64,000 bases of DNA from Novosphingobium sp. (GTDB lineage: Bacteria; Pseudomonadota; Alphaproteobacteria; Sphingomonadales; Sphingomonadaceae), in the NCBI RefSeq assembly GCF_027486195.1, contig NZ_JAIXPP010000073.1, positions 62,001 through 126,000 of the forward strand, written 5' to 3'. The notes under the pieces were generated by a model. The model searched no databases. It worked only from the letters and a program-made list of their open reading frames with translations, and had not been told where the DNA came from. The number at the start of each line of letters is the position of its first letter. The first letter of the stretch is position 1. Below are positions 42,895-51,635 of the stretch, piece by piece. The position numbers and the translations under genes are program-made.

Positions 42895-43377
42895 ATGATG
42901 AGACTGTTCCTCTTCGTCGTATCGCTGCTGCCCATTGATGCGACCGCCGCGTCGGTGGTCGCGGCCTTGAGGGTTGAGGCAGATGCATCAGCATTTACGG
43001 TACAGGTCACGGAAGGACTTACCGGTGGCTACCAGATTGCGATTGATTGCACTGAAAACTGCGCAAAGGCGATTCACTATCGCGAGACAACCGGTGATGC
43101 GCCCCTAGGGCTGTTTTCTCGTGATCAGAACGGCTTAGTGTTCTCCATCTGGTCCGGAGGATCAGCCTATCGCGTGATGGTTTGGTCGGTGGCTGGGACC
43201 AGCGTGCAGAAAGTTGTCGAACTATCCAGCCGGGGTAGACCCAACTTTCTGTCCGACGCAAATGGTCGGCCAGTGATCGAAATCTTTGAAGGCGACAGCG
43301 GCATCGCTCCGCCGCACCGGGTACGTTGGACCTTTATCAAGGGTCACTTCATTCGCTCTGCCGCGAAGGTCAACTAA
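42895..43377 (+). CDS. Small exported protein of unknown function
   Basis: A 160-residue protein that I do not recognise. It has a hydrophobic N-terminus (RLFLFVVSLLPIDATAA) likely to be a cleaved signal peptide, a Cys pair in CTENC that could form a disulfide, and alternating hydrophobic residues suggesting a beta-rich fold. Base composition is lower in GC than its neighbours. It stands alone between the amidohydrolase and a REP pair. A second ATG at 42898 is equally possible as start. Confidence 0.55.
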   Translation: MMRLFLFVVSLLPIDATAASVVAALRVEADASAFTVQVTEGLTGGYQIAIDCTENCAKAIHYRETTGDAPLGLFSRDQNGLVFSIWSGGSAYRVMVWSVAGTSVQKVVELSSRGRPNFLSDANGRPVIEIFEGDSGIAPPHRVRWTFIKGHFIRSAAKVN

Positions 43378-43397
43378 CCACCAGAACACCCCAACCC

Positions 43398-43506
43398 TCG
43401 TCATTCCCGCGAAGGCGGGAATCCAGAGCGGCATGGCGCACCGGAACGATAAGCGGGTTCAAGCTGAAACGTGGGAACTGGATTCCCGCCTTCGCGGGAA
43501 TGACGA
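43398..43506. repeat. Paired REP-like repeat (dRS3-like core), copy B
   Basis: Inverted 29-bp arms at 43398-43426 and 43478-43506, spacer 51 bp. The core is ATTCCCGCGAAGGCGGGAAT as in the other copies. It follows the small exported protein gene by 21 bp. Confidence 0.85.
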
Positions 43507-43777
43507 AAACGAAAAGTTGGACCGCCAGCTTCCCGCCAAATGCTGCCATCTGCGTTCCCTAAGGCACTCCCCGTTAGCTGTCATTGCACCGGAACCACGG
43601 ATGGCCCGGCACGGCCATTGGGGGGAGGGGCGCGAATGCGAAAGCCAAGCTCCGTGTCAAGCACGGGGCGATGGGGAGGGATGACGTGGGGGGAGGTCTG
43701 GACTTCCGCCCTTAGTGCCTGTGGACCGCACCTTGAAGCGGGGTGACAAATTCCGCGGGGGCGGTTAGCTGATCGAG
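43507..43777. other. Intergenic region before the desaturase
   Basis: No gene or clear regulatory structure is seen. The promoter of the desaturase gene should lie here. Confidence 0.4.
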
Positions 43778-44833
43778 GTGACCGTACTAGAACTCCAGAA
43801 GCCCGCCGAATCCCTTATCGAGCGCACTGCCGCTGCGCCGATTGATCCGCGGCAGCTCGCGCGCGATTTGCAGGCCTTCCGCGATCCGGTCCCCATACGC
43901 AGCGGGTGGGAACTGGCGATCACGCTGGTGCCGTTCATGGCCTTGTTTGCGCTGATCGCGATTGCGGTGAAAGCGGGCTATTGGCTGGCACTGGCGGCGA
44001 CTCCGCTGGCCGGGCTGTTTCTGCTGCGGCTGTTCATCATCCAGCATGATTGCGGGCACGGTGCCTTCTTGCGCAACCGCACCAGCAATGACTGGATCGG
44101 TCGCGCGCTGGGCGTGTTGACCTTTACGCCCTATGATTGCTGGCGGCGCTCGCATGCGCTGCACCACGCTGGCACCGGCAATCTCGAGGCACGCGGGTTC
44201 GGCGATGTGGATATGCTGACGGTGCGCGAGTATCGGGAGCGTAGCTGGCTGGGACGGTTCGCGTATCGGCTCTATCGTCATCCGGCGGTGCTGCTGGGAC
44301 TGGGGCCAGCCTATCTGTTCCTGCTGCGCCACCGGTTGCCGATCGGCCTGATGAACGAAGGCTGGACTTATTGGGTGAGCGCCATGGCCACCAATGCGGT
44401 GACCGCGCTGGTGCTGGCCTTGCCGCTCTATTTTTTCGGGTTTGGTGTGACGGCGCTGGTGTTCTTCCCTGTGCTGCTGTGTGCGGCATCGCTGGGGGTC
44501 TGGCTGTTTTACGTGCAGCATCAGTTCGAGGACGCGTACTGGAAGCAGCGGGCGGACTGGTCGTTCTACGATGCTGCATTGCTGGGCAGTTCGTACCTTG
44601 AATTGCCACGCATTCTTGGCTGGTTCACGGGGCATATCGGGATCCACCATGTCCATCATCTATCGAGCCAGATCCCCTTCTATCGCTTGCCTGAAGTGCT
44701 GAAACAGCATCCGGCCTTGCGCGATCTGAACCGGTTCAACGCGCTGCAGGCGTGCGGAACATTGCGGCTGGCGCTGTGGGACGAGGACCGGCGCGGGATG
44801 GTTTCGTTTCGCGAGGCGGCGGGCTCTGTGTGA
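43778..44833 (+). CDS. Membrane fatty acid desaturase
   Basis: A 351-residue di-iron membrane desaturase. The three histidine boxes are HDCGH (in IQHDCGHGAFL, near residue 90), HALHH (in RRSHALHHAGTGN, near 128) and HVHH (in GIHHVHHLS, near 293), with four to six membrane helices between. It resembles delta-12/omega-6 type bacterial desaturases acting on membrane acyl lipids; a carotenoid or sterol-like substrate is less likely. The start is GTG 43778 with a poor ribosome-binding site, so the exact N-terminus is uncertain. Transcription ends at a strong hairpin at 44866. Confidence 0.85.
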   Translation: MTVLELQKPAESLIERTAAAPIDPRQLARDLQAFRDPVPIRSGWELAITLVPFMALFALIAIAVKAGYWLALAATPLAGLFLLRLFIIQHDCGHGAFLRNRTSNDWIGRALGVLTFTPYDCWRRSHALHHAGTGNLEARGFGDVDMLTVREYRERSWLGRFAYRLYRHPAVLLGLGPAYLFLLRHRLPIGLMNEGWTYWVSAMATNAVTALVLALPLYFFGFGVTALVFFPVLLCAASLGVWLFYVQHQFEDAYWKQRADWSFYDAALLGSSYLELPRILGWFTGHIGIHHVHHLSSQIPFYRLPEVLKQHPALRDLNRFNALQACGTLRLALWDEDRRGMVSFREAAGSV

Positions 44834-44865
44834 TCCGCGGGCGCTGCGCGGCTGCCCACCCCAGA

Positions 44866-44893
44866 CCCCTCCCGCAGGCGGGAGGGGCTTTTT
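44866..44893 (+). terminator. Intrinsic terminator after the desaturase gene
   Basis: CCCCTCCCGC (44866-44875) and GCGGGAGGGG (44878-44887) form a perfect stem, followed by C and TTTTT. It lies between convergent genes and serves the plus-strand desaturase; the minus side lacks a clear T-run. Confidence 0.85.
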
Positions 44894-44907
44894 CGTACTA
44901 GCGCTGC

Positions 44908-46353
44908 TTAAGGAAGCGGCCCGTCCGGCAGGCCGAGCGCGGCGCGGTCTGCGGTCGCGCCGGCAAGGTCTATGCCAGCAAGGGCCGCGCGGGCCTGCGC
45001 ATCAAGGAGGCGGACGCGGGCGTCGGTTGCAGCCTCTTCACGCATGTTGAGCAGGAAGAAGTCGCTCGCGCCGAGATCGAAGCGGCGGCGTTCGGCGGCG
45101 GCGAGGTCGTCGGCGAGGCGGGCTTCATCATCTGCAAGGCGGGCGGTCTTGGCGGCACCATCGACGGCGATGCCGATGCCCTTGACTTCGACCGCGATCT
45201 GTTCGCGCACGAGCTGCTGGCGGGTGCGCAGGCCATCGATTTCGGCGCGGGCCTCGGCGATCTTGCCCTTGGCGCTGCGGCGCTGGAGCGGGACGGTGAG
45301 GCGCACGCCGACGATGGCTTCCTCGCCATCGCGGGATTTGCCGCCGGGGCCGGTCCTGCCCAGATCGTAGGACAGCTCGCCGCGCAGATCGAGCCGCGGT
45401 TTCAGCTCGTTTTCGGCGAGCGCGAGCTTGAGTTCGGACTGGGCGAGGCGGGCGCTGATGGTCTGGACGTCGGGGCGGTCAATCGGCTGGCCGGGGCGGG
45501 TGGGGCGGAAGCCGGGGAGGCTGGCGGGCAGGCGTTCGGGGCCGGCGAGGATGCGCTCGCCATTCTCGTCACGGTAGAAGAACGAGAGCGCGTTGGCGGC
45601 GGCGCCGAATTCCTGTTCGGACCGGACGACGAGCGCGCGGCGGCGGACGATGTTGGTGTCGGCCTCGGTGAGGAGGATGGCAGGGCGCGCGCCGAGCTGG
45701 ACCTGACGGGCGATGCCGGCGCGGCGCTGTTCGGCGAGATCGAGGAGGGCCTGATAGGCCTTGAGGCGCAGGCCGGCGGCGACCCAGTTCTGATAATTGG
45801 CGGCGGCGCGCGCCTGGACGCCGATCGCGACCATCTCGCGTTCGAGGCGCGCGGCATCGATATCGCGTGCGGCCATGGCAATGCGGCCGCGGCGCTCGTC
45901 GATCGCGCGGTCGCGCAGGAGGGAGAACAGGCCGCCGATCTTCAGTTCGCCAAGGCGGTCGGTATAGGCCTTGTCTTCGTAGATCGGGAAGGTGCCGCTG
46001 CTGACGCGGTAGCCGCCGTAGATCGAGCCGCCGTTGTCCGTGAGGGGTCTGGTGGCCTTTCCTTCGAGATACGAGCCTGAGTAGTAGCCGAGGACGCGGC
46101 TTCCGGCATCGACATCGAACACGGTGTCGAACGCGCCTTCGGCGGAAAGCGCGCGGCCTTCCGCCTGGCGGACGCGGGCCATCGCCTCAACGATCTGGGG
46201 TGCCTGCGCGGCGGAGCTCGCCAGGATTTCGCCCAGCGTGAGGGGACCGGACGCGGGGCTCGCCGCCGGTGCCGGATCGGCGGGCAGCTGCGCGGCGAGC
46301 GGCCATGCGCAGCCGAGCGCGAGCGCGGCGAGGACAGGTCGGATCAGGCGCAT
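44908..46353 (-). CDS. TolC-family outer membrane efflux protein
   Basis: A 481-residue outer membrane factor with a signal peptide (ending WPLAAQLPADP) and two repeated alpha-helical/beta regions of the TolC type rich in Ala, Arg and Glu (for example RAAANYQNWVAAGLRLKAYQALLDLAEQRR). It should form the trimeric exit duct. It is the third gene of an ABC-like protein, HlyD-type adaptor and TolC-type duct set, 15 bp after the adaptor gene. The N-terminal stretch with GYYSGSYLEGKATRPLTDNGG is longer than in E. coli TolC. Confidence 0.82.
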   Translation of the reverse strand: MRLIRPVLAALALGCAWPLAAQLPADPAPAASPASGPLTLGEILASSAAQAPQIVEAMARVRQAEGRALSAEGAFDTVFDVDAGSRVLGYYSGSYLEGKATRPLTDNGGSIYGGYRVSSGTFPIYEDKAYTDRLGELKIGGLFSLLRDRAIDERRGRIAMAARDIDAARLEREMVAIGVQARAAANYQNWVAAGLRLKAYQALLDLAEQRRAGIARQVQLGARPAILLTEADTNIVRRRALVVRSEQEFGAAANALSFFYRDENGERILAGPERLPASLPGFRPTRPGQPIDRPDVQTISARLAQSELKLALAENELKPRLDLRGELSYDLGRTGPGGKSRDGEEAIVGVRLTVPLQRRSAKGKIAEARAEIDGLRTRQQLVREQIAVEVKGIGIAVDGAAKTARLADDEARLADDLAAAERRRFDLGASDFFLLNMREEAATDARVRLLDAQARAALAGIDLAGATADRAALGLPDGPLP

Positions 46354-46368
46354 GTTAGCGGGGTCCCG

Positions 46369-47475
46369 TCACTTGGGCTTGCCCGCCTTGCGCACGGTGG
46401 CGTCGTCGTCCTTCGAGACGCTGTCTCCATCGCCGCCCTTGGCATCCTTGCCGCTGATCGAGGCCTTGATGTCCTTGCTGAATTCAAGCGGGAAATCGTT
46501 GAGCTGACGCCACAGTTCGTAGCCGACGGAGACGGTTTCCATCTGGATCCAGCCGCGCACCTTGGCGCCGAGCTTGGTGAAGCGCAGGTCGGGCCAGGGG
46601 CGCTGGCCGGGCGCGGGATCGATGAGGACGCGGAACAGGCCGCCCGAGCCGGAGGTGGGATCGACGGCGCGCACGCGGCCATCGAAGATGCCCTGCGCGA
46701 CCGAGGGCCAGCCGCTGAACTGGATGGCCGGCCAGCCTTCGAATTCGAGGCGGACCTGCTGGCCGGGGCGCACCAGCGCGATATCGCGGCCATCGATGTA
46801 GAGCGCGACGGCGCGGGTCGCGGTTTCGGGGGCGATTGTGGCGAGCACCGAGCCGGGCGAGACGACGCCGCCGCTGAGGCCGGCGTTGACGGTCTGCACG
46901 CGGCCGGCGCGCGGCGCACGCACGAGCTGGCTGGACTGGCGGGCCAGCTGCACGTCGATGCGCTGGAGCTTGGCGCGCGATTCTGCGAGCTTGGCGCCGC
47001 CTTCGGCGACCTTGATCTGCGCGAGTTCGACATCGCGCCGGGCGATCAGGCCTTCGCGGAACAGCGCTTGCGCACGGTTCACATCGAGCATGGCGGTGGC
47101 GCGCGACTGGGTGACCGAGCCGATTTCCGCTTCGATCTGCGCGCGTTCGGCGGCGAGGCGGGTGAGGTAATCAGGATCGAGATCGACCACGCGGGCGATG
47201 GGCTGCCCGGCTGCGACCAGTTCGCCGTCCTTGACGTACCATTCGGTGATGCGCCCGCTGACGAGCGCGGAGACGTCTGCCGAGCGGTCATCGGGATTGA
47301 GCGCGACGACGAGGCCGTCGCCATTGGCGGTCTGCACCCAGGGCACGAAGGCCATGACCAGCGCGGCGGCGGTGATCGCGAGAGCGACCATCCACGCGGT
47401 GATGACCACCACGCGCGGCGCCTTCATGCGGGCGAGCGTGGGGAAATGTTCGATGTGTTCAAGCCGATAGGGCAC
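46369..47475 (-). CDS. HlyD-type periplasmic adaptor protein
   Basis: A 368-residue membrane fusion protein with one N-terminal membrane helix (about 25-48) and two lipoyl halves ([24 protein letters not shown] and [24 protein letters not shown]). These flank a coiled-coil hairpin (about 110-180), followed by a beta-barrel domain. The C-terminal tail ([26 protein letters not shown] region) is charged and probably disordered. Its start overlaps the end of the ABC-like gene by 17 bp, so the two are coupled. It should bridge the inner membrane protein to the TolC-type duct. Confidence 0.85.
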   Translation of the reverse strand: MPYRLEHIEHFPTLARMKAPRVVVITAWMVALAITAAALVMAFVPWVQTANGDGLVVALNPDDRSADVSALVSGRITEWYVKDGELVAAGQPIARVVDLDPDYLTRLAAERAQIEAEIGSVTQSRATAMLDVNRAQALFREGLIARRDVELAQIKVAEGGAKLAESRAKLQRIDVQLARQSSQLVRAPRAGRVQTVNAGLSGGVVSPGSVLATIAPETATRAVALYIDGRDIALVRPGQQVRLEFEGWPAIQFSGWPSVAQGIFDGRVRAVDPTSGSGGLFRVLIDPAPGQRPWPDLRFTKLGAKVRGWIQMETVSVGYELWRQLNDFPLEFSKDIKASISGKDAKGGDGDSVSKDDDATVRKAGKPK

Positions 47476-49156
47476 GTGCGGCCTCCCGTTCTTTCACATG
47501 GGCCTGCAGTTCGGCGGCGGAGGCAAAGCGGAGCTGTTCCTGCTTGCCGAGCCAGAGCCAGCCATCGAGCGCTAACGAGCCGGGGCGGGAGGTGCACAGC
47601 ATCACGGTGGTGCCGGCGGCCTTGAGCCGTTCGAGTACGCCGAACAGCTGCGCGGGCGGCATGACATCGAACACCGGCGCGAGCACGAGCACCTTGGGGC
47701 AGGCAAGCAGCGCGTTGGCGAGCTTGAGCTCCATTACCTCGCCCACGGTGAGCGGCCAGCCCGAATTGGCAAGCGGCGTGTCGAGTCCATCGGGCAGGCT
47801 GGCGATGCGTTCGCTGAGGCCGACCGCATCGAGCGCATCGAGGATGCTCTCCGAGGTTGCATCGGAGATCGCGAGATTGAGGTACTCGCGGATGGTGACC
47901 TCGACGATCGTCGGCCGGTCAAGCACGATGATTTCGGAGCGCAACATGTACATGTTGAGCCCGCCGAGATCCGAGCCGCCGACAGTGACAAGGCCGTGAT
48001 CGGGCGCGACATGGCGCTTGAGAAGCATCGAAAGCGTGCGCTCCACCCCGGCTTCGGGCACGGTGACGACGCGCTCGCCGGCGTGAAGCGAGAAGTTGAG
48101 GTGCGTTTCGCCGAGCTTGACGTCGCGCAGCGCAATCGCGCCGTCGCGCGGGCCCTGGGTGCTGGGGATCGGCAGCTTTTCCTGCGTGATGCCATAGAGC
48201 AGCGAGAGTTCCTCGCAGCTGGCGACGAGATCGTAGAAGGTATCGAGGTACCAGCCGAGCTGGCCGACGCCGTAGAACACGCTGGAGAGGATGAGCTCGG
48301 CGCCGACGAGCTGGCCGATGGTGAGCTCGCCCGCGAGGATCAGGTTGCCGCCCAGCGCAAGGAGCGCGGCCGAGGCGGTGGCGTAGAGCGTGAAGAACGC
48401 CAGCGTCTGCGCAAAGCTGTAGCGGAAGTAGCCCTTGTGCTTGGCGATGTAGTTGGCGGTCATCGCCTCCGACCGGTCCATCGCGAAGCCGACATGGCGG
48501 CTCGACTTGTAGAAGCCGTTGGAGCCGCCGACGCTTTCGAGCCAGCGCGCGGTATCGTGCTTGGCGTGGCTCAAGGCGACCGCGCTAGTCATCGAGCCGC
48601 GTGACCACAGCAGCCAGATCACGAGGAGCGCGAGCAGCAGCACCACGTTGAAGGCGAGGAAGAACGGGTGATAGAAGCTGGTGACGATCAGGCCGACCGC
48701 CGATTGCAGCACGATGGTGAAGCCGCCGATCAGCAGGCTCGGCACCGATTTCTGCACGACGGTGAGATCGAAGAAGCGGTTGAACAGGTCTGCCCGCCGC
48801 GCATCGCCGAAGAAGGGATCGCGCGCATGAACCGCGCGAATGGTGATCTCGGCGACGATGCGGGCAAACAGGCGCCGCTCGAACAGCGTCATGATGTAGA
48901 CGCGCAGCGCCGAAAGCATCGCGACGACGAAGAGGAGTGTGAAGAGGAGGACAGCGAGCGTCCACAACTGTGCTGGCAGTGCGGTGTAGGCGACGCTGTT
49001 GATGAGCAGCTGAACTGAAATGGGCGTGGCGAGCGACAGCAAGCCGATGGCTATGCCGTATACCGCTGCCAATCGCAGATAGCCGGCATCTGGCCCGATG
49101 ATTTCGGCCAGCCAGCGTATTGCATCGCGCAGTTCGACCCGCGTTGGTGCAGCCAT
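47459..49156 (-). CDS. ABC exporter-like membrane protein with a degenerate ATPase domain
   Basis: A 565-residue protein built like a type I secretion half-transporter: six-helix membrane domain (about 20-320), then a full-length nucleotide-binding domain. The NBD aligns well but has lost its motifs. The Walker A site reads PEAGVERTLS (near residue 370) with no GxxGxGK, the Q-loop Gln is replaced in VLDRPT, the signature is LTVGEVMEL, Walker B reads VLVLAPVFD without the DE pair, and the H-loop His is Ser (CTSRPG near 521). The frame is intact and GC-typical, so this is not a fresh pseudogene. It is first in the operon with HlyD and TolC-type genes. I start at ATG 49156 (AGGG upstream). It probably cannot hydrolyse ATP. 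Confidence 0.85.
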   Translation of the reverse strand: MAAPTRVELRDAIRWLAEIIGPDAGYLRLAAVYGIAIGLLSLATPISVQLLINSVAYTALPAQLWTLAVLLFTLLFVVAMLSALRVYIMTLFERRLFARIVAEITIRAVHARDPFFGDARRADLFNRFFDLTVVQKSVPSLLIGGFTIVLQSAVGLIVTSFYHPFFLAFNVVLLLALLVIWLLWSRGSMTSAVALSHAKHDTARWLESVGGSNGFYKSSRHVGFAMDRSEAMTANYIAKHKGYFRYSFAQTLAFFTLYATASAALLALGGNLILAGELTIGQLVGAELILSSVFYGVGQLGWYLDTFYDLVASCEELSLLYGITQEKLPIPSTQGPRDGAIALRDVKLGETHLNFSLHAGERVVTVPEAGVERTLSMLLKRHVAPDHGLVTVGGSDLGGLNMYMLRSEIIVLDRPTIVEVTIREYLNLAISDATSESILDALDAVGLSERIASLPDGLDTPLANSGWPLTVGEVMELKLANALLACPKVLVLAPVFDVMPPAQLFGVLERLKAAGTTVMLCTSRPGSLALDGWLWLGKQEQLRFASAAELQAHVKEREAARALSA

Positions 49157-49249
49157 GAAATTCCCTGAGAGCTCTGATTTTCCGAAACGGTAATGCCTGT
49201 CTAAGCCATTGTGCACCGCAGCGCCAATTACAACTCTTGTCTGGAGACT

Positions 49250-49264
49250 ATAACCTGTGGTTAT
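49250..49264. promoter_or_regulatory. LysR-type operator in the divergent promoter region
   Basis: ATAACCTGTGGTTAT has perfect 6-bp arms around TGT and satisfies the LysR T-N11-A rule. It lies 8 bp before the lysR start and 94 bp from the start of the ABC-like operon, so it may serve autoregulation and control of the export genes. Confidence 0.6.
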
Positions 49265-49272
49265 GGTCCTCA

Positions 49273-50184
49273 ATGACCACCATCCGCCAGTTGCAGTATC
49301 TCGTCGCGCTTGCCGACGAAGGCTCGTTCGCCGAGGCCGCGCGGATCAGCCACGTTTCGCAGCCGGCGCTGAGCCAGCAGGTCAAGGCGCTGGAGGAGCG
49401 GCTGGGGGTGCGGCTGCTTGACCGGTCCACCACCGGCGCGATCCTGACGCCGATCGGGCGGAGCATCGTTTCCAAGGCGCGCGGGATCCTGGGCGAAGTG
49501 CGCGGGATCGAGGAACTGGCGCGCAGCGCCGCGACGGGCCTCACCGGCACCTTGCGCCTGGGGACGACGCCGACGCTGGGGCCCTATCTGCTCTCGCCGA
49601 TCATCGCCGACCTCCACCGCGCGGCACCGGGCCTCAGGCTCTATGTGCGCGAGGGGATTCCCGACGAGCAGGCGCTGCAGGTCTCGCGCGGGGAGCTTGA
49701 CGTGATGCTGGGGCCGCTGCCGATCCGGGGCGACGATCTCGAGATCGAGCCCTTGTTCCGTGAGCCGCTCGATCTGGTGGCGGCAGTGGACAGCCCGCTG
49801 GCGCGCGGTCCGGTGGAGTCTTCGGCACTGGCGGGGCAAGTGCTGCTATCGCTTGATACGCGGCATCACCTGCACCGCGAAACGCGCGAGATTGCCGAGA
49901 CCCATGGCATGGCGCTGAGCCCGGACTACGAAGGCACGAGCCTTGATAGCTTGCACATGATGGCGGCCTCGGGCCTTGGCCTCACGGTGCTGCCGCGGCT
50001 CTATTTGCAGAGCGACGTGGGCGGACTTTCGGGGCTGAGCGTCGTCGAAGTGGAAGGCTGGAAGGCGCACCGGTCGGTGGCGCTGGCCTGGCGGCGCGGC
50101 ACGAGCATGGAAGCGGCGTTTCGCGTGATTGCGGAACATGTGCAGCGCTCGGCCCGCCGGATGCTGGAGCGGGAACTGGGTTGA
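49273..50184 (+). CDS. LysR-family regulator, OxyR-like but without cysteines
   Basis: A 303-residue LysR-type regulator. The N-terminal winged HTH (MTTIRQLQYLVALADEGSFAEAA...SQPALSQQVKALEERLG) is very OxyR-like. In the effector domain the region matching the OxyR redox loop reads LLSLDTRHHLHRETREIAETHG, with His in place of the reactive Cys, and there is no cysteine in the whole protein. It therefore cannot be a thiol peroxide sensor. Start ATG 49273 is chosen over an upstream in-frame ATG because the palindrome at 49250 would otherwise be coding. It is divergent from the ABC-like/HlyD/TolC genes, its likely targets. Confidence 0.85.
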   Translation: MTTIRQLQYLVALADEGSFAEAARISHVSQPALSQQVKALEERLGVRLLDRSTTGAILTPIGRSIVSKARGILGEVRGIEELARSAATGLTGTLRLGTTPTLGPYLLSPIIADLHRAAPGLRLYVREGIPDEQALQVSRGELDVMLGPLPIRGDDLEIEPLFREPLDLVAAVDSPLARGPVESSALAGQVLLSLDTRHHLHRETREIAETHGMALSPDYEGTSLDSLHMMAASGLGLTVLPRLYLQSDVGGLSGLSVVEVEGWKAHRSVALAWRRGTSMEAAFRVIAEHVQRSARRMLERELG

Positions 50185-50187
50185 GCC

Positions 50188-50220
50188 GCTCTGGATTCCC
50201 GCCTGCGCGGGAATGACGAA
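50188..50220. repeat. Single REP-like repeat (dRS3-like core), copy C
   Basis: One unpaired copy containing ATTCCCGCCTGCGCGGGAAT, one base off the form in the other copies. It fills nearly all of the 38-bp gap between the convergent lysR and efflux genes and may act as a two-way terminator. Confidence 0.75.
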
Positions 50221-50222
50221 GA

Positions 50223-51635
50223 TCAGGGGGCGGTGCTTGCGGCCTGCCAGCCGCCGCCGAGGGCCTTGAACACGCTGATCTGGGCGTCGGCGCGGTCCGC
50301 TTCGGCCTGGGCGAGCGCGGCGCGGGTCTGGGCGCGCTGGCGTTCGGCGTCGAGGAGTTGCAGGAAGCTGTCCGCGCCGTAGTCGAAGCGGGTGCGCGAA
50401 AGGCGGGCGGCATCGCTGCTGGCGATCATTGCGCGGCGCAGCGCATCTTCGCGGGCTGTGGCCCCGCCGGCGCGGGCGAGGGCCTGTTCGGCTTCCTTGA
50501 GCGCGTTGAGAACAGCGGCGTCGAAGCGGGCGAGCGAGCCTTGCGCGGTCGCTTCGCTCTGCCGGACGCGGGCGCGCGCGGCGCCGTTCAGCGGGAAGTT
50601 CCAGCTGATCAGCGGGCCGACGGAATAGCCGACCGAGCCTGAATTGCCGAGATTGCTGAAGCGCGTGGCGCCGAGCGAGACGCTGCCGAGCAAGCTGATC
50701 GAGGGATAGAGCGCGGCGGTGGCGACGCCGATGCGCGCGGTATCGGCGGCCAGCGTGCGTTCGGCCTGGCGCACATCCGGGCGGCGCGCGAGGAGGGCCT
50801 GACCATCGCCGACGGGGAGCGGTTCGCTCGCTGCGGGCACGGTGCGGCACTTGGCCGCCGCGCTGCCCAGGATCGCGGCGGGGGGATCGCCGGTGAGGAC
50901 TGCGAGCGCATAAAGTGCGGAACGGCGCTCGGCTTCGAACACGGGCACCTGCGCGCGGGCCTGCTCGACAAGGACGGTGGCCTGATCGACTTCGCTGCGC
51001 TTGCCTCTGCCGGCGGAAAGGCGGCGTTCGGTGAGTTCGAGCGTGCGGGCCTGAAGCGCCTCGGTCTCGCGCGCGACGTCGGCCTGTTCGCCGAAACCGC
51101 AGGCCGACGCATAGGCGCGCGCCGTTTCAGCGGCGACGGCAACGCGCGCGGCATCGACGGCAGCCTGCGCGGAAGCCGCATCGGCGCGCGCGGCTTCGAT
51201 CGAACGGCTCACCCCGCCGAAGAGATCGGCTTCGTAGGACGCATCGAAGCCTACCGTGAAGAAATCGTTGGTGATCGCGCGGCCGAAGGCGGGGATGACC
51301 TGGCGGCTATGGCTGTATTGCGCGCTGGTGGTCGAGGTGGGCAGGCGCGCGGCCCCCGCTTCGGAGAGCGCTGCGCGGGCGCGCTGGAGATTGGCGGCGG
51401 CGACGCGCAGATCGGTGTTCTTTGCCAGCGCCTGCGTGACGAGCCGGTCGAGCTCCGGATCCTTGAACAACTGCCACCACTGGTCCGGCAGCGGCGAGGG
51501 CGTGACCGTGCCGTTTTCGAGCGCTTCGGTGAGGCGCACTTGTTCCGGCGGCAGCGCGGCGGGGCGCTTGTAGTCTGGCCCCACGGCGCAGGCAGCAACG
51601 AGAAGCGCAGGGATCAGCGCGGCGAGACGCTTCAT
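50223..51635 (-). CDS. RND efflux outer membrane lipoprotein, NodT/OprM family
   Basis: A 470-residue outer membrane factor. The N-terminus MKRLAALIPALLVAACAVGPDYKRP has a lipoprotein signal with the lipobox Cys at residue 16 and the family hallmark GPDYKRP. Two TolC-like repeats follow. It is the last gene of the RND operon; its start overlaps the stop of the pump gene in ATGA (51632-51635). It forms the exit channel for the pump and adaptor encoded upstream. Confidence 0.9.
   Translation of the reverse strand: MKRLAALIPALLVAACAVGPDYKRPAALPPEQVRLTEALENGTVTPSPLPDQWWQLFKDPELDRLVTQALAKNTDLRVAAANLQRARAALSEAGAARLPTSTTSAQYSHSRQVIPAFGRAITNDFFTVGFDASYEADLFGGVSRSIEAARADAASAQAAVDAARVAVAAETARAYASACGFGEQADVARETEALQARTLELTERRLSAGRGKRSEVDQATVLVEQARAQVPVFEAERRSALYALAVLTGDPPAAILGSAAAKCRTVPAASEPLPVGDGQALLARRPDVRQAERTLAADTARIGVATAALYPSISLLGSVSLGATRFSNLGNSGSVGYSVGPLISWNFPLNGAARARVRQSEATAQGSLARFDAAVLNALKEAEQALARAGGATAREDALRRAMIASSDAARLSRTRFDYGADSFLQLLDAERQRAQTRAALAQAEADRADAQISVFKALGGGWQAASTAP

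Noticed and set aside
47459-49156. Recent pseudogene or frameshifted ABC transporter
   Set aside because: The frame is continuous through both domains, and the motif losses are spread over at least five sites without a stop or indel. Long-term divergence explains this better.
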